A stretch of 8,255 bases of DNA, from positions 1 through 8,255 of the forward strand of contig JASLXW010000162.1 in NCBI GenBank assembly GCA_030740135.1. Reading direction: 5' to 3'. Positions 1-6,594 of this stretch are shown one piece after another. The notes under the pieces were generated by a model. The model did no database searches and was not told the DNA's origin. It was given only the letters and a program-made list of their open reading frames with translations. The DNA is from Nitrospinota bacterium. Lineage in GTDB: Bacteria > UBA8248 > JACPRG01. A program made the translations under genes and the position numbers. The number at the start of each line of letters is the position of its first letter. The stretch's first letter is position 1.

Positions 1-930
1 ATCGAATCCCTCCTGGTCCCCCAGGCGTTGTGCGGCCTTCAGGTGATCGCGCTGACGGAGGAGACGTCCGCGAAGAAAGAGGTGGTCGTCGTGCCGGATT
101 TGAGCACGTCCCCCGGCCCTCCCTTCAAGCCCAGCCCCCAGGCTTCGACGGCCGGAGACTTCGTTTTCGTAACGGGTCAAGTGGCCAGCGACTTCCAATC
201 CGGTCTGGCGGCGGAGGTCCGAAAGAATCCCGATTTCTGGTATGGGTCGCCCATCAAGCTTCAAACCGAATACATCCTGAAACGGTTTGAGATCATCCTC
301 AAGGCCTCGCAGAGCTCCCTGCGAAACGTCGTTCGGGCCGATGTCTACCTGACGGACATGAAGGATTTTCACCAGTTCGAAGAGGTTTGGAAGAACCATT
401 TTCCGGAAGAGCCTCCCGCCAGGACGTTCATTCCCGTCAAGCGACTCGGTCCGAAAAACTGCATCGTGGAAATCAACATGATCGCCCTCAAAGAGGGGGG
501 CGCCTTGACAAAGGAGACGGTTCACGCCGACGGCGTCCCGAAGCCGGATGTTCATCACCCCCACGCCGTCCGGGCAGGGGATTTTGTCTTTCTCTCCGGG
601 ATGTATGCCACGGATTTCGCGGAAGGCTTGGCCTCCGAAGCGAGGATCAGCCCCGGACTTCCATGGTTCGACTCCTCTGCGAAGAAACAGACGGAATACA
701 TCCTCAAGAACATGGACGCCATTTGCGGGGCGGCGGGGACGCGCCTTGAGAACGTGGTTTGGATGCAGAGTTTTTATACGGACCCGGCGGACTTTTTTCC
801 GGCGTCGGAAGTCTGGCGAACCCGCTTCCCGAAGGCGCCACCCGCTTTATTGACGGGCCAAGTCCAACCCCCGCATCTGATCGAGGACTGCACCATCCTG
901 TTCGACGCCGTGGCGATTGCCGGCGACTAG
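1..930 (+). CDS. Multi-domain RidA (YjgF/YER057c/UK114) family protein, 5' end outside window
   Basis: RidA-family proteins hydrolyse reactive enamine/imine intermediates or act as related amidohydrolases. The frame is open to the left edge, so the start is not visible. The TTG at 28 has no Shine-Dalgarno and lies inside homologous sequence. In local numbering (residue 1 = base 1), residues 1-23 resemble the last strand of a RidA domain. About 35-162 form a full domain and about 176-309 another. The two full domains are clearly repeats: both have a GDFVF..(T/S)G....DF..GLA.E.R segment, then QTEYILK, then a W...FP..PPA block. Both carry an extra stretch between the SG strand and QTEYILK that compact RidA proteins lack. 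The substrate-carboxylate-binding Arg (Arg105 of E. coli RidA) is present in the middle domain (PPART, Arg141) but is Leu283 in the last (PPALL). The stop is TAG. It is on the opposite strand from the next gene. Family is confident; substrate is unknown. Confidence 0.88.
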   Translation: MESLLVPQALCGLQVIALTEETSAKKEVVVVPDLSTSPGPPFKPSPQASTAGDFVFVTGQVASDFQSGLAAEVRKNPDFWYGSPIKLQTEYILKRFEIILKASQSSLRNVVRADVYLTDMKDFHQFEEVWKNHFPEEPPARTFIPVKRLGPKNCIVEINMIALKEGGALTKETVHADGVPKPDVHHPHAVRAGDFVFLSGMYATDFAEGLASEARISPGLPWFDSSAKKQTEYILKNMDAICGAAGTRLENVVWMQSFYTDPADFFPASEVWRTRFPKAPPALLTGQVQPPHLIEDCTILFDAVAIAGD

Positions 931-1007
931 GGGCTCGGCGCCGCAGACTCCCGCCCCGCGCCCCGTCAGGCGCCCCAACCCCTGTCCATCTTGGGCAAGG
1001 AGCCCTC

Positions 1008-1038
1008 AAAAAGAAAAAGGGCCGGCTTCCGCCGGCCC
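1008..1038 (-). terminator. Intrinsic terminator of the tRNA-Pro unit
   Basis: Read on the minus strand, a perfect 8-bp stem (GGGCCGGC/GCCGGCCC) with a GGAA loop is followed by TTTTTCTTTTT. It starts 10 nt after the encoded CCA of the tRNA gene. There is no T-run on the + side, so it should act only for the tRNA transcript and not for the RidA gene. Confidence 0.9.
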
Positions 1039-1048
1039 CTGGACACCC

Positions 1049-1125
<77 letters not shown>

Positions 1126-1159
1126 TGAATGCCGGAACGGGTCGCGCTCCGGCCCTCTC

Positions 1160-1188
1160 AATCTAAGCCGTCCGGCGCATGGGGGCAA
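1160..1188 (-). promoter_or_regulatory. Putative sigma-70 promoter of the tRNA-Pro gene
   Basis: On the minus strand, TTGCCC (-35-like), exactly 17 nt of spacer and TAGATT (-10-like) lie upstream of the tRNA. Transcription would start near 1153, giving a 5' leader of roughly 28 nt before the mature tRNA end, a normal length for RNase P processing. The match is inferred from consensus and spacing only. Confidence 0.5.
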
Positions 1189-1551
1189 CTTCGGCGATGG
1201 ATGATGTATGATGGACGCGGTTCGACAGCGGGACGCCATCCGACAAGGTGCGCCGCGAACAGAGATTCCGACGTCCCGGAGAAAGCGGCCTTTCCTGAAA
1301 GACAAACCAAATCCGCCCCAATCCGGAGCGGTTGGCCTACGATGAAATCTTCCGGAACCACATCGTCATTGAACCCGGCGACCGGGTCATGTTGTGTTCC
1401 GCAATCGTTTCTGATATCTGTGTCCTCCGGGGGGTTTGCGATCCCCTACTGAATTCACAACCGAAGATCTCACTGAAAAGTCGGGGACGTGATGCCGGCG
1501 GCCCCGGGATCGACCGCGCTCGAGGCCGGCCAAGTGGATTCTTTTGCCGAT
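1189..1551. other. Gene-poor spacer upstream of the TRAP cluster, with one doubtful small ORF
   Basis: No recognisable gene lies here. One + strand frame is open from 1299 to the TGA at 1560-1562. Its middle (about 1332-1455) reads like plausible protein, with pieces such as LAYDEIFRNHIVIEPGDR and VMLCSAIVSDICVL. The only candidate start there, TTG 1332, has no Shine-Dalgarno, and the last third is Arg/Gly-rich and looks non-coding. I do not recognise the family. It may be the remnant of a decayed gene or chance. The promoter for dctP should lie here, but I found no convincing -35/-10 pair and no correctly spaced sigma-54 site. Confidence 0.3.
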
Positions 1552-1565
1552 GGAGGACCTGAAAA

Positions 1566-2612
1566 ATGAAAAGAAGCCTGAACTGGAAATTCGCCGCCGC
1601 ATTCTGCGCGCTCTTGATGCTCGGAGCGCTCTTCTCAGCGTCCCTTGCCCACGCGGCCAAGTACGTGATCAAGTTCTCTCATGGCATGCCCATGAAGATG
1701 GCGTCGGACCAGCACGCCCTGGCGGTGGTCTTCAAGAACATCGTCGAGGCCGGCTCGAACGGCGAAATCGAGGTCCGCATCCTGGGCGCCAACACCGGCG
1801 GGAACGAGCGGCAGCAGCTGGAGCGCGTCCAGAACGGCATCAACCAGATGGCCAACGTGAGCGAGGGCACGCAGCCTTCGTTCTTCAAGCCCGCCCTGGT
1901 GTTGGGGATGCCCTTTCTGTTCAGCTCCTCCGCGGTGGCGTGGGAGGTCCTGGACGGTCCCTTCGGGAAGAAGTACAACGAGGCGTTCCTCAAGGCCACC
2001 GGCATCCGAATCCTCGGCCACACCGAGAGCGGGTTTCGCAGCCTGTTCAACAGCAAGCGGCTCGTAAAATCGCCCGCGGATTTGAAGGGACTCAAGATCC
2101 GCACCATGCAAAACCCCGCCCACATGGCCATGATGAAGGGTCTCGGGGCCAACCCCACGCCCATCGCCTGGACAGAGGTGTACACCTCTTTGCAACAACG
2201 CGTCGTGGACGGGATGGAGAACCCGCCCGGCCTGTTCTATCTGATGAAGTTTTATGAACACCAGAAGTACCTCACAGTCGACCGGCACCTCTACAGCCTT
2301 CACACCACGATCATCAACGAGCGCTTCTTCCAGTCCCTGCCCAAGAAATACCAGGACCTGGTCACGGGGGCCGCTCGCACCGGGACGGTCGTCGGACGGG
2401 GGGTCGGCTACATCGCCGAGATGAGCGCCATCGGCAAGCTGAAGAAGAAGGGCATTCAGGTGTACGCTCCCAATCACGAGGAGTACGAGCAGTTCCGCAA
2501 GCTGGGCCGTCCGCCCGCGGAGAAGTACATCCGGAGCAAGATCGGAGACGAGTGGGTGGACGCGGCCTTGAAGGCCGTGGCGGAGGCGGAGGCCAAGGTC
2601 AGCGGCCGGTAA
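1566..2612 (+). CDS. dctP: TRAP transporter periplasmic solute-binding protein (DctP family)
   Basis: It captures a small, usually carboxylated solute in the periplasm and delivers it to the DctQM permease, which is driven by an ion gradient rather than ATP. It has 348 residues, normal for the family. A Sec signal peptide occupies residues 1-30: basic MKRSLNWK, a hydrophobic core, and cleavage likely after AHA at 30. The mature protein opens with KYVIKFSHG. Family landmarks follow in order: LGMPFLF (113-119), the SGFRSLFNS block (155-163), SPADLKGLKIRTM (169-181) and PTPIAWTEVYTSLQ...VDGMENP (197-220). Arg179 in GLKIR corresponds to the Arg that salt-bridges the ligand carboxylate in SiaP and most TRAP binding proteins. 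The ATG is supported by GGAGG at 1552-1556, 9 nt upstream. It is first of the four-gene + strand cluster. The ligand cannot be told from sequence. Confidence 0.96.
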   Translation: MKRSLNWKFAAAFCALLMLGALFSASLAHAAKYVIKFSHGMPMKMASDQHALAVVFKNIVEAGSNGEIEVRILGANTGGNERQQLERVQNGINQMANVSEGTQPSFFKPALVLGMPFLFSSSAVAWEVLDGPFGKKYNEAFLKATGIRILGHTESGFRSLFNSKRLVKSPADLKGLKIRTMQNPAHMAMMKGLGANPTPIAWTEVYTSLQQRVVDGMENPPGLFYLMKFYEHQKYLTVDRHLYSLHTTIINERFFQSLPKKYQDLVTGAARTGTVVGRGVGYIAEMSAIGKLKKKGIQVYAPNHEEYEQFRKLGRPPAEKYIRSKIGDEWVDAALKAVAEAEAKVSGR

Positions 2613-2634
2613 ATCAGGTCGGTTTCCCGGACGG

Positions 2635-2664
2635 GAGAGGGGCCTGCGGCGTCAGGCCCCTCTC
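2635..2664 (+). terminator. Strong hairpin after dctP: attenuating terminator or 3' mRNA stabiliser
   Basis: A perfect 12-bp stem (GAGAGGGGCCTG/CAGGCCCCTCTC) with a 6-nt loop starts 22 nt after the dctP stop. It is followed by TTGTATCTT, a T-rich but imperfect tail, so termination may be only partial. Its place between the binding protein and its permease fits the common need for many DctP copies per DctQM. The structure is seen directly; its regulatory role is inferred. Confidence 0.72.
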
Positions 2665-2683
2665 TTGTATCTTCTCCGACGAC

Positions 2684-2700
2684 ACCCCGCCCGTCGGGGT
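2684..2700 (+). promoter_or_regulatory. Second small hairpin in the dctP-dctQ spacer
   Basis: A 6-bp stem (ACCCCG/CGGGGT) with loop CCCGT lies 19 nt beyond the large hairpin and 41 nt before dctQ. There is no T-run, so it is not an independent terminator. It might contribute to mRNA structure or be a by-product of high G+C. Confidence 0.25.
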
Positions 2701-2741
2701 CGCGGATTGCTCGATCGCCGAGCCGGAGGGAGCCTCGAGGC

Positions 2742-3236
2742 ATGTTCGAAAATATCGACTCGGCCATCTGCCGAATCACCGGCTTCATCGTCATCGTGTT
2801 GCTGGCCGCGATGACGTTTTCCACGCTGCTCGGCGTCTTTTACCGTTACATATTGGGCGATGCGCTGACGTGGCCGGAGGAGTTGGCGCGTTACGCCATG
2901 GTCTGGGTGACGGGCCTGGGTTCCAGCTTGGCCCTGCGCTACGGCGATCACGTCGCGGTCGAGTTCTTCGTCCAGCGGCTACCCGCCGCGGGGGGGCGCT
3001 GGGTCATCCTGGGGGGACGTCTCCTCGTTCTCCTTTTCCTGTTTCTGATGGTCATTTTCGGTGTGGACATGACGGGACGGGTCTTTCACCAGGAGTCTGC
3101 GGCGTTGGAGATATCCATGTCCATCCCCAACCTGGCGATCCCCGTGGGGGGCGCGCTGATGATTTACCACTTGCTGGTGCTGATGGGCGGACGCGAAGGC
3201 GGGACGTCGCATCGGCCTGAATTTCCTACGGCCTGA
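2742..3236 (+). CDS. dctQ: TRAP transporter small permease subunit (DctQ family)
   Basis: This is the small integral-membrane subunit that pairs with DctM and helps dock the loaded binding protein. At 164 residues it has the usual family size. Four hydrophobic segments are visible at about 13-33, 50-68, 87-108 and 128-148. Between the first two lies the family signature RY..GDALTWPEELARYAMVW (35-55), with Trp44, Glu46-Glu47 and Arg50-Tyr51. The short polar tail after 150 is low-complexity. The ATG has GGAGGG at 2725-2730 (11 nt away) plus a closer GAGG. The gene is 129 nt from dctP, with hairpins in the spacer, and 58 nt from dctM. DctQ proteins vary strongly in sequence, but the WPEE motif and neighbours make the call secure. 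Confidence 0.93.
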   Translation: MFENIDSAICRITGFIVIVLLAAMTFSTLLGVFYRYILGDALTWPEELARYAMVWVTGLGSSLALRYGDHVAVEFFVQRLPAAGGRWVILGGRLLVLLFLFLMVIFGVDMTGRVFHQESAALEISMSIPNLAIPVGGALMIYHLLVLMGGREGGTSHRPEFPTA

Positions 3237-3294
3237 GCCGCCGTGATGTCGTGCGGCGGACCCCATTGACACCCGGCGGGGAGGAGGGTCCCGG

Positions 3295-4587
3295 ATGGTC
3301 GGCGGCGTGATGTTGCTCGTGATGTTGGTCCTGCTGGCGGCCGGCGTGCCCGTCGTCTTCAGCATCGGTCTAGCGGCGGTCGGGGGGATTCTGGTCATCG
3401 GTCCGGGCGCCCCCTGGATCATGATCCCCAACAGCATGTTCAACGGGATGGATTCGTTCCCGCTGATGGCGGTTCCGTTCTTCGTCCTGGCCGGCGAGCT
3501 CATGAACCGCGGGGGGATCACCCTGCGCTTGGTCCGGTTCGCCGGCGCGATCGTCGGCCGCATCCGCGGCGGCCTCGCCCAGGCCAACATCGTTACCAGC
3601 ATGCTTTTCGCCGGCATCACGGGCTCCGCCCTGGCGGACACGGCGGCCATCGGCTCCATCCTGATCCCCGCCATGAAAGAGGAGGGCTATGAGGCCGACT
3701 TCAGCGCGGCCGTGACGGCCTCCTCTTCGCTCATCGGACCCATCATCCCCCCCAGCATCACGATGGTGATCTTCGGCGTCACCGCCGGCGTCTCTATCGG
3801 AGGGTTGTTTCTCGCGGGATTCCTTCCGGGCGTCCTCATCGGATTCGGATTGATGAGTGTGGTCTACGTCCTCTCCCGGCGACGCGGCTATGCGGTCCGG
3901 GCGGAGCCCGTCACGGGGAGAGAGTTCTTCGACCGCCTGAAAGACGCCTTGCTGGCGCTGTTGATTCCGGTGATCATTCTGGGCGGAATTTTCGGGGGGG
4001 TCATGACGCCCACGGAGTCGGCGGCGGTGGCGGTGCTTTACGCCCTGATCGTGGGGATGTTCATCTTTCGGGAGCTGAAAGTCCGGGACTTGGGGAAGGT
4101 GTTCCTTCGAAGCGGACTTGTAACCGCATTCATCATGATCATCGTCGGGGTGGCCAGGATATTCTCCGACCTTTTGGCGGCTGAGCAGATTCCGCAGCAA
4201 CTCTCTCAAGCCCTCCTGTCCCTGACGCAGAGTCCTTGGCTGATTCTGCTTCTGATCAACATCTTCCTGCTGTTTGTGGGTTGTGTCATGGACACGACGG
4301 CAGCCATTATCATTTTGGTTCCCGTCCTCTTGCCCGTCGCCAAAGGCATCGGGGTGGACCCTTTGGCTTTTGGAATCATCATGAGCATCAACCTGATCAT
4401 CGGATTGGCGACGCCTCCGTTGGGGGTCTGTCTTTTCGTCGCGTCCGGGATTGCGAAGATCTCGATGGAGCGCCTCGTTCTGGCCATCTGGCCGTTTCTC
4501 CTGGTTGAGATCGGCGTCCTCATCCTGATTACGTACGTCCCCGGCTTGGCGATGGCCGTGCCGAGGTTCTTCGGCTATGTCCCGTGA
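3295..4587 (+). CDS. dctM: TRAP transporter large permease subunit (DctM family)
   Basis: This is the ion-coupled transport subunit that moves the solute across the inner membrane. It has 430 residues, typical for DctM, and is almost entirely hydrophobic with about a dozen membrane or re-entrant segments. Diagnostic stretches are PLMAVPFFVLAGELMNRGGI (56-75), GITGSALADTAAIGS (107-121), SSSLIGPIIPPSI (143-155), GGVMTPTESAAVAVLYAL (234-251), MDTTAAIIILVPVLLP (332-347) and GLATPPLGVCLFVASG (370-385). The repeated G-S/T-A-D and PP-containing hairpins are the inverted-repeat elements that hold the sodium and substrate sites in the SiaQM/DctM elevator fold. The start is ATG, with GAGGAGGG at 3281-3288 only 6 nt before it. 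The stop lies 41 nt before the preferred start of the M24 gene, so co-transcription is likely. Confidence 0.96.
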   Translation: MVGGVMLLVMLVLLAAGVPVVFSIGLAAVGGILVIGPGAPWIMIPNSMFNGMDSFPLMAVPFFVLAGELMNRGGITLRLVRFAGAIVGRIRGGLAQANIVTSMLFAGITGSALADTAAIGSILIPAMKEEGYEADFSAAVTASSSLIGPIIPPSITMVIFGVTAGVSIGGLFLAGFLPGVLIGFGLMSVVYVLSRRRGYAVRAEPVTGREFFDRLKDALLALLIPVIILGGIFGGVMTPTESAAVAVLYALIVGMFIFRELKVRDLGKVFLRSGLVTAFIMIIVGVARIFSDLLAAEQIPQQLSQALLSLTQSPWLILLLINIFLLFVGCVMDTTAAIIILVPVLLPVAKGIGVDPLAFGIIMSINLIIGLATPPLGVCLFVASGIAKISMERLVLAIWPFLLVEIGVLILITYVPGLAMAVPRFFGYVP

Positions 4588-4614
4588 CCGCCCAAGGTAA
4601 AACCCCCGCAATCC

Positions 4615-4619
4615 GGGAG
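4615..4619 (+). promoter_or_regulatory. Ribosome binding site choosing the ATG at 4629
   Basis: GGGAG sits 9 nt before ATG 4629. The alternative GTG at 4584, which overlaps the dctM TGA as GTGA, has no Shine-Dalgarno and would add 15 residues of non-family sequence. ATG 4629 puts the typical M24 N-terminal EEYRNRL helix right at the start. Confidence 0.6.
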
Positions 4620-4628
4620 CCCCTGAAC

Positions 4629-5789
4629 ATGACGCAAACATTTGAGCTGCCGTTCCCCCTTGAGGAGTATCGAAACCGTCTCGGACGGGTTCAGGCCGAG
4701 ATGGCGTCCCGAGGCCTGGACCTGATGATGGTCCATACCCTGGAGAACACGTATTACCTGTCCGGGTATCGAACCATCGGTTACTACTCCTACATGGCCT
4801 TTCTCGTGCCGCCCGAGGGCGATCCCGTCCACCTGTCGCGTCTTATTGAGAAAAGCGCGCTTCAGGGAAGCTCCTGGGTTCCGCATTTGGAGTTCTATCC
4901 CGACACCGAGCATTATCTCGACGCCACCCTCCGGGTGCTTCGCGAGCGGGGTTGGGACCGCGGGCGCATCGGAATCGACAAAAGCGCATGGTATCTGACG
5001 ATTGCCGATTACGAGGCATTGAAGGACCGGCTGCCCGACGTGGAGTGGGTGGACACCTCGCTGCTGATCGAGGACATGCGCCTCATCAAGTCCCCGGCCG
5101 AACAGGAATACAGCCGGCGGGCGGGGCGGGCCGCCTCCACCGGCATGCGGCACGCCCTGGCCGCGCTCCGGGGCGGCGTGACGGAGGACGACCTGATGGC
5201 GGCGGCCTACCAGGGCCTCTTCAGCAAAGGGAGCGAATACCCGGGCCTCCCGCCCCTCATCAACGCGGGCGTCCGCCACACCATGGCGCACGCCATGGCC
5301 GAAGGGAACCCCGTGAGAGCGGGCAACGCGGTGTACTTCGAGGTGGGGGCCAGCATCAAGCGGTATCACGCGGCCACGATGCGCATCGGGTTCATCGGGA
5401 ACCCGCCGAAACTTTTCTACGACCTGTTCGACTTGTGCCGCCGCTCGCTGGACGCGGGGCTGGCCAAGATGAAGCCCGGCGTTCCGGCCGAGGAGGTGGA
5501 CCACGCGGCCCGCAAGGTCATCGACGACGCCGGGTACGGCGAAAAGTTCCGGCACAAGGCGGGCTATTCCATCGGGATTGCACTTCCGCCGGACTGGAGC
5601 GAGGCGCGGACGATGATGCTCCGCGGCGGCGAGAAGCGCACCCTCCAGCCGGGAATGGTTTTTCATCTCCTTCCGGCGGTCTTCGAGTACAAAGAGTACG
5701 GTGTGGGCCTCAGCGAGACCGTCTTGATCACGGAAGACGGACACGAAATCCTGACCGATTGCGTGCCGGAACTTCACGTCGTGAAGTGA
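4629..5789 (+). CDS. M24-fold hydrolase, creatinase / ectoine-hydrolase (DoeA/EutD)-like, metal ligands missing
   Basis: It has 386 residues with the two-domain creatinase layout. The N-terminal domain (about 1-150) carries the ENTYYLSGY motif (39-46). The C-terminal pita-bread domain (about 160-380) follows IKSPAEQEY. His221 lies 17 residues before Glu238, matching the spacing from the catalytic His to the first metal Asp in prolidases. By hand alignment the five metal ligands are replaced: Asp to Glu238 (FEVGA), Asp to Ala249, His to Tyr313, Glu to Leu348 and Glu to Ser362. The YSIGIALPPDWSE stretch (313-325), in place of GHGIG..HE, resembles ectoine hydrolase DoeA/EutD as I remember it. 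Creatinase and DoeA hydrolyse C-N or ring amide bonds without a bound metal, so this is probably not an active Xaa-Pro peptidase. Its place 41 nt after dctM suggests it hydrolyses the imported compound in the cytoplasm. The exact substrate is open, and doeB/doeC-type partners are not visible. Confidence 0.85.
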   Translation: MTQTFELPFPLEEYRNRLGRVQAEMASRGLDLMMVHTLENTYYLSGYRTIGYYSYMAFLVPPEGDPVHLSRLIEKSALQGSSWVPHLEFYPDTEHYLDATLRVLRERGWDRGRIGIDKSAWYLTIADYEALKDRLPDVEWVDTSLLIEDMRLIKSPAEQEYSRRAGRAASTGMRHALAALRGGVTEDDLMAAAYQGLFSKGSEYPGLPPLINAGVRHTMAHAMAEGNPVRAGNAVYFEVGASIKRYHAATMRIGFIGNPPKLFYDLFDLCRRSLDAGLAKMKPGVPAEEVDHAARKVIDDAGYGEKFRHKAGYSIGIALPPDWSEARTMMLRGGEKRTLQPGMVFHLLPAVFEYKEYGVGLSETVLITEDGHEILTDCVPELHVVK

Positions 5790-5837
5790 GAGCCGTTTCG
5801 CCTATCACTCAAATCGGTGGAATCGCGGTGCGAACGC

Positions 5838-5854
5838 GGGGGGGAGGGGGGGGG
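5838..5854 (+). repeat. Near-homopolymeric G tract (G7-A-G9)
   Basis: Seven G, one A and nine G in a row occur in the 115-nt spacer between the convergent M24 and rdgB genes. Such a tract is slippage-prone and could in principle fold as a G-quadruplex. Its length may also be a sequencing uncertainty. It does not affect any called reading frame. Confidence 0.8.
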
Positions 5855-5898
5855 CGATGTCCAATTGCGTTTTCACCCAATGGCAAAATGGGAGAGAA

Positions 5899-5917
5899 AT
5901 CCGGTTAGCCACCGGAT
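5899..5917 (-). terminator. Possible weak terminator hairpin at the end of rdgB
   Basis: On the minus strand ATCCGGT-GGCTA-ACCGGAT forms a perfect 7-bp stem with a 5-nt loop. It overlaps the rdgB TAA and is followed by TTCTCTCCCATTTT. The tail is only moderately T-rich, so strength is uncertain. The reverse direction has no T-run. Confidence 0.35.
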
Positions 5918-6594
5918 ATGAGGCTGGAAAGAAAGTCCGCGGCAAGCCGCAACGCCCGCGCCCGGTGGCTGATCCGGTTCTTTTCCTCAGGAGGAATTTC
6001 GGCCAGCGTACGCCTTCCCGGCCGGCCCGCTTCCTCCGGCAGAAAGATGGGGTCGTAACCGAATCCCTTGCCGCCGGACTTCTTTTCCGAGATGAATCCT
6101 GTCAGAGCCGCTTCAAAAACACGCATCGCGCCGACCTCCCGCCCCTGACCCGGCCTACAAACCGCAACGGCGCAATGGAAGCGGGCCGTTCGGCCGTTGG
6201 GCGCCGTCTCATTCAGGGCTTCGATGATCCGCCGGTTCTTTTCGGTTTGTGGAATCTCGCCCAGCCACCTCGCGGAATGGACGCCGGGCGCGCCCGAGAG
6301 GGCGTCCACCTCCAACCCCGAATCGTCCGCCAACGCAATCAGACCCGTTCCCTCGGCCGCCGCGCGTGCCTTCGCCTCGGCGTTCTCCGCGTACGTGTTT
6401 CCTGTTTCATCCGGGATGACAACGCCGGGGAAGTCGAGGATAGAGACAAGCGGGTTGGGCTTTTCCCGATCGGGATGAACTCCGAAAGGCGGGCACAGGA
6501 GGTCCGAGAGGATCTCTCTCATTTCCCGGATTTTGTGTCTGTTTTGCGTGGCGAGAAGGAGGACGGGCCGTTTCGCGTCGAAAGGTCGGCTCAA
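5905..6594 (-). CDS. rdgB: XTP/dITP diphosphatase (non-canonical purine NTP pyrophosphatase, Ham1/RdgB family)
   Basis: It hydrolyses dITP, ITP and XTP to monophosphates and pyrophosphate, keeping deaminated purines out of DNA and RNA. It has 229 residues. Family motifs in order: ATQNRHK (15-21, the substrate-binding T-x-N..K), [11 protein letters not shown] (62-72), [11 protein letters not shown] (89-99, with Asp91 matching E. coli catalytic Asp69), [10 protein letters not shown] (101-110), RFHC (138-141), [11 protein letters not shown] (174-184) and ISHRARAL (208-215). About 14 extra residues lie between positions 22 and 61 compared with E. coli RdgB. The start is TTG at 6594, whose TTGA overlaps the rph TGA by four bases, indicating translational coupling. 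GGAAGG lies just upstream, inside rph, and no ATG or GTG offers a full-length alternative. It is the last gene of the amidase-gerM-rph-rdgB run. Confidence 0.95.
   Translation of the reverse strand: MSRPFDAKRPVLLLATQNRHKIREMREILSDLLCPPFGVHPDREKPNPLVSILDFPGVVIPDETGNTYAENAEAKARAAAEGTGLIALADDSGLEVDALSGAPGVHSARWLGEIPQTEKNRRIIEALNETAPNGRTARFHCAVAVCRPGQGREVGAMRVFEAALTGFISEKKSGGKGFGYDPIFLPEEAGRPGRRTLAEIPPEEKNRISHRARALRLAADFLSSLISGG

Noticed and set aside
28..30. TTG as the start of the RidA gene
   Set aside because: There is no Shine-Dalgarno, and the codons before and after it align with the end of a RidA domain. The real start lies left of the window.
1535..1548. Sigma-54-like TGG...TTGC element before dctP
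   Set aside because: Only 8 nt separate the GG and GC, whereas sigma-54 promoters need 10, and the element would be too close to the ribosome binding site.
1635..2477. 280-codon minus-strand open frame opposite dctP
   Set aside because: It is a shadow of a well-supported DctP reading frame, without motifs of its own.
4584..4586. GTG overlapping the dctM stop as the M24 start
   Set aside because: It has no ribosome binding site and adds 15 residues unlike family N-termini. ATG 4629 has GGGAG at 9 nt.
3370..4641. 423-codon minus-strand open frame opposite dctM
   Set aside because: It is an antisense shadow of dctM, rich in Asp/Arg/Gln/His with no family motif, while the + strand is an unmistakable DctM.
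4575..5777. 400-codon minus-strand open frame opposite the M24 gene
   Set aside because: It mirrors the M24 gene in G+C-rich DNA. Its composition is biased and it has no recognisable domain or ribosome binding site.
5771..5787. Inverted repeat ACTTCAC-GTC-GTGAAGT at the M24 stop codon as a terminator
   Set aside because: The stem is short and A/T-rich within coding sequence, with no T-run after it, so it is probably fortuitous.
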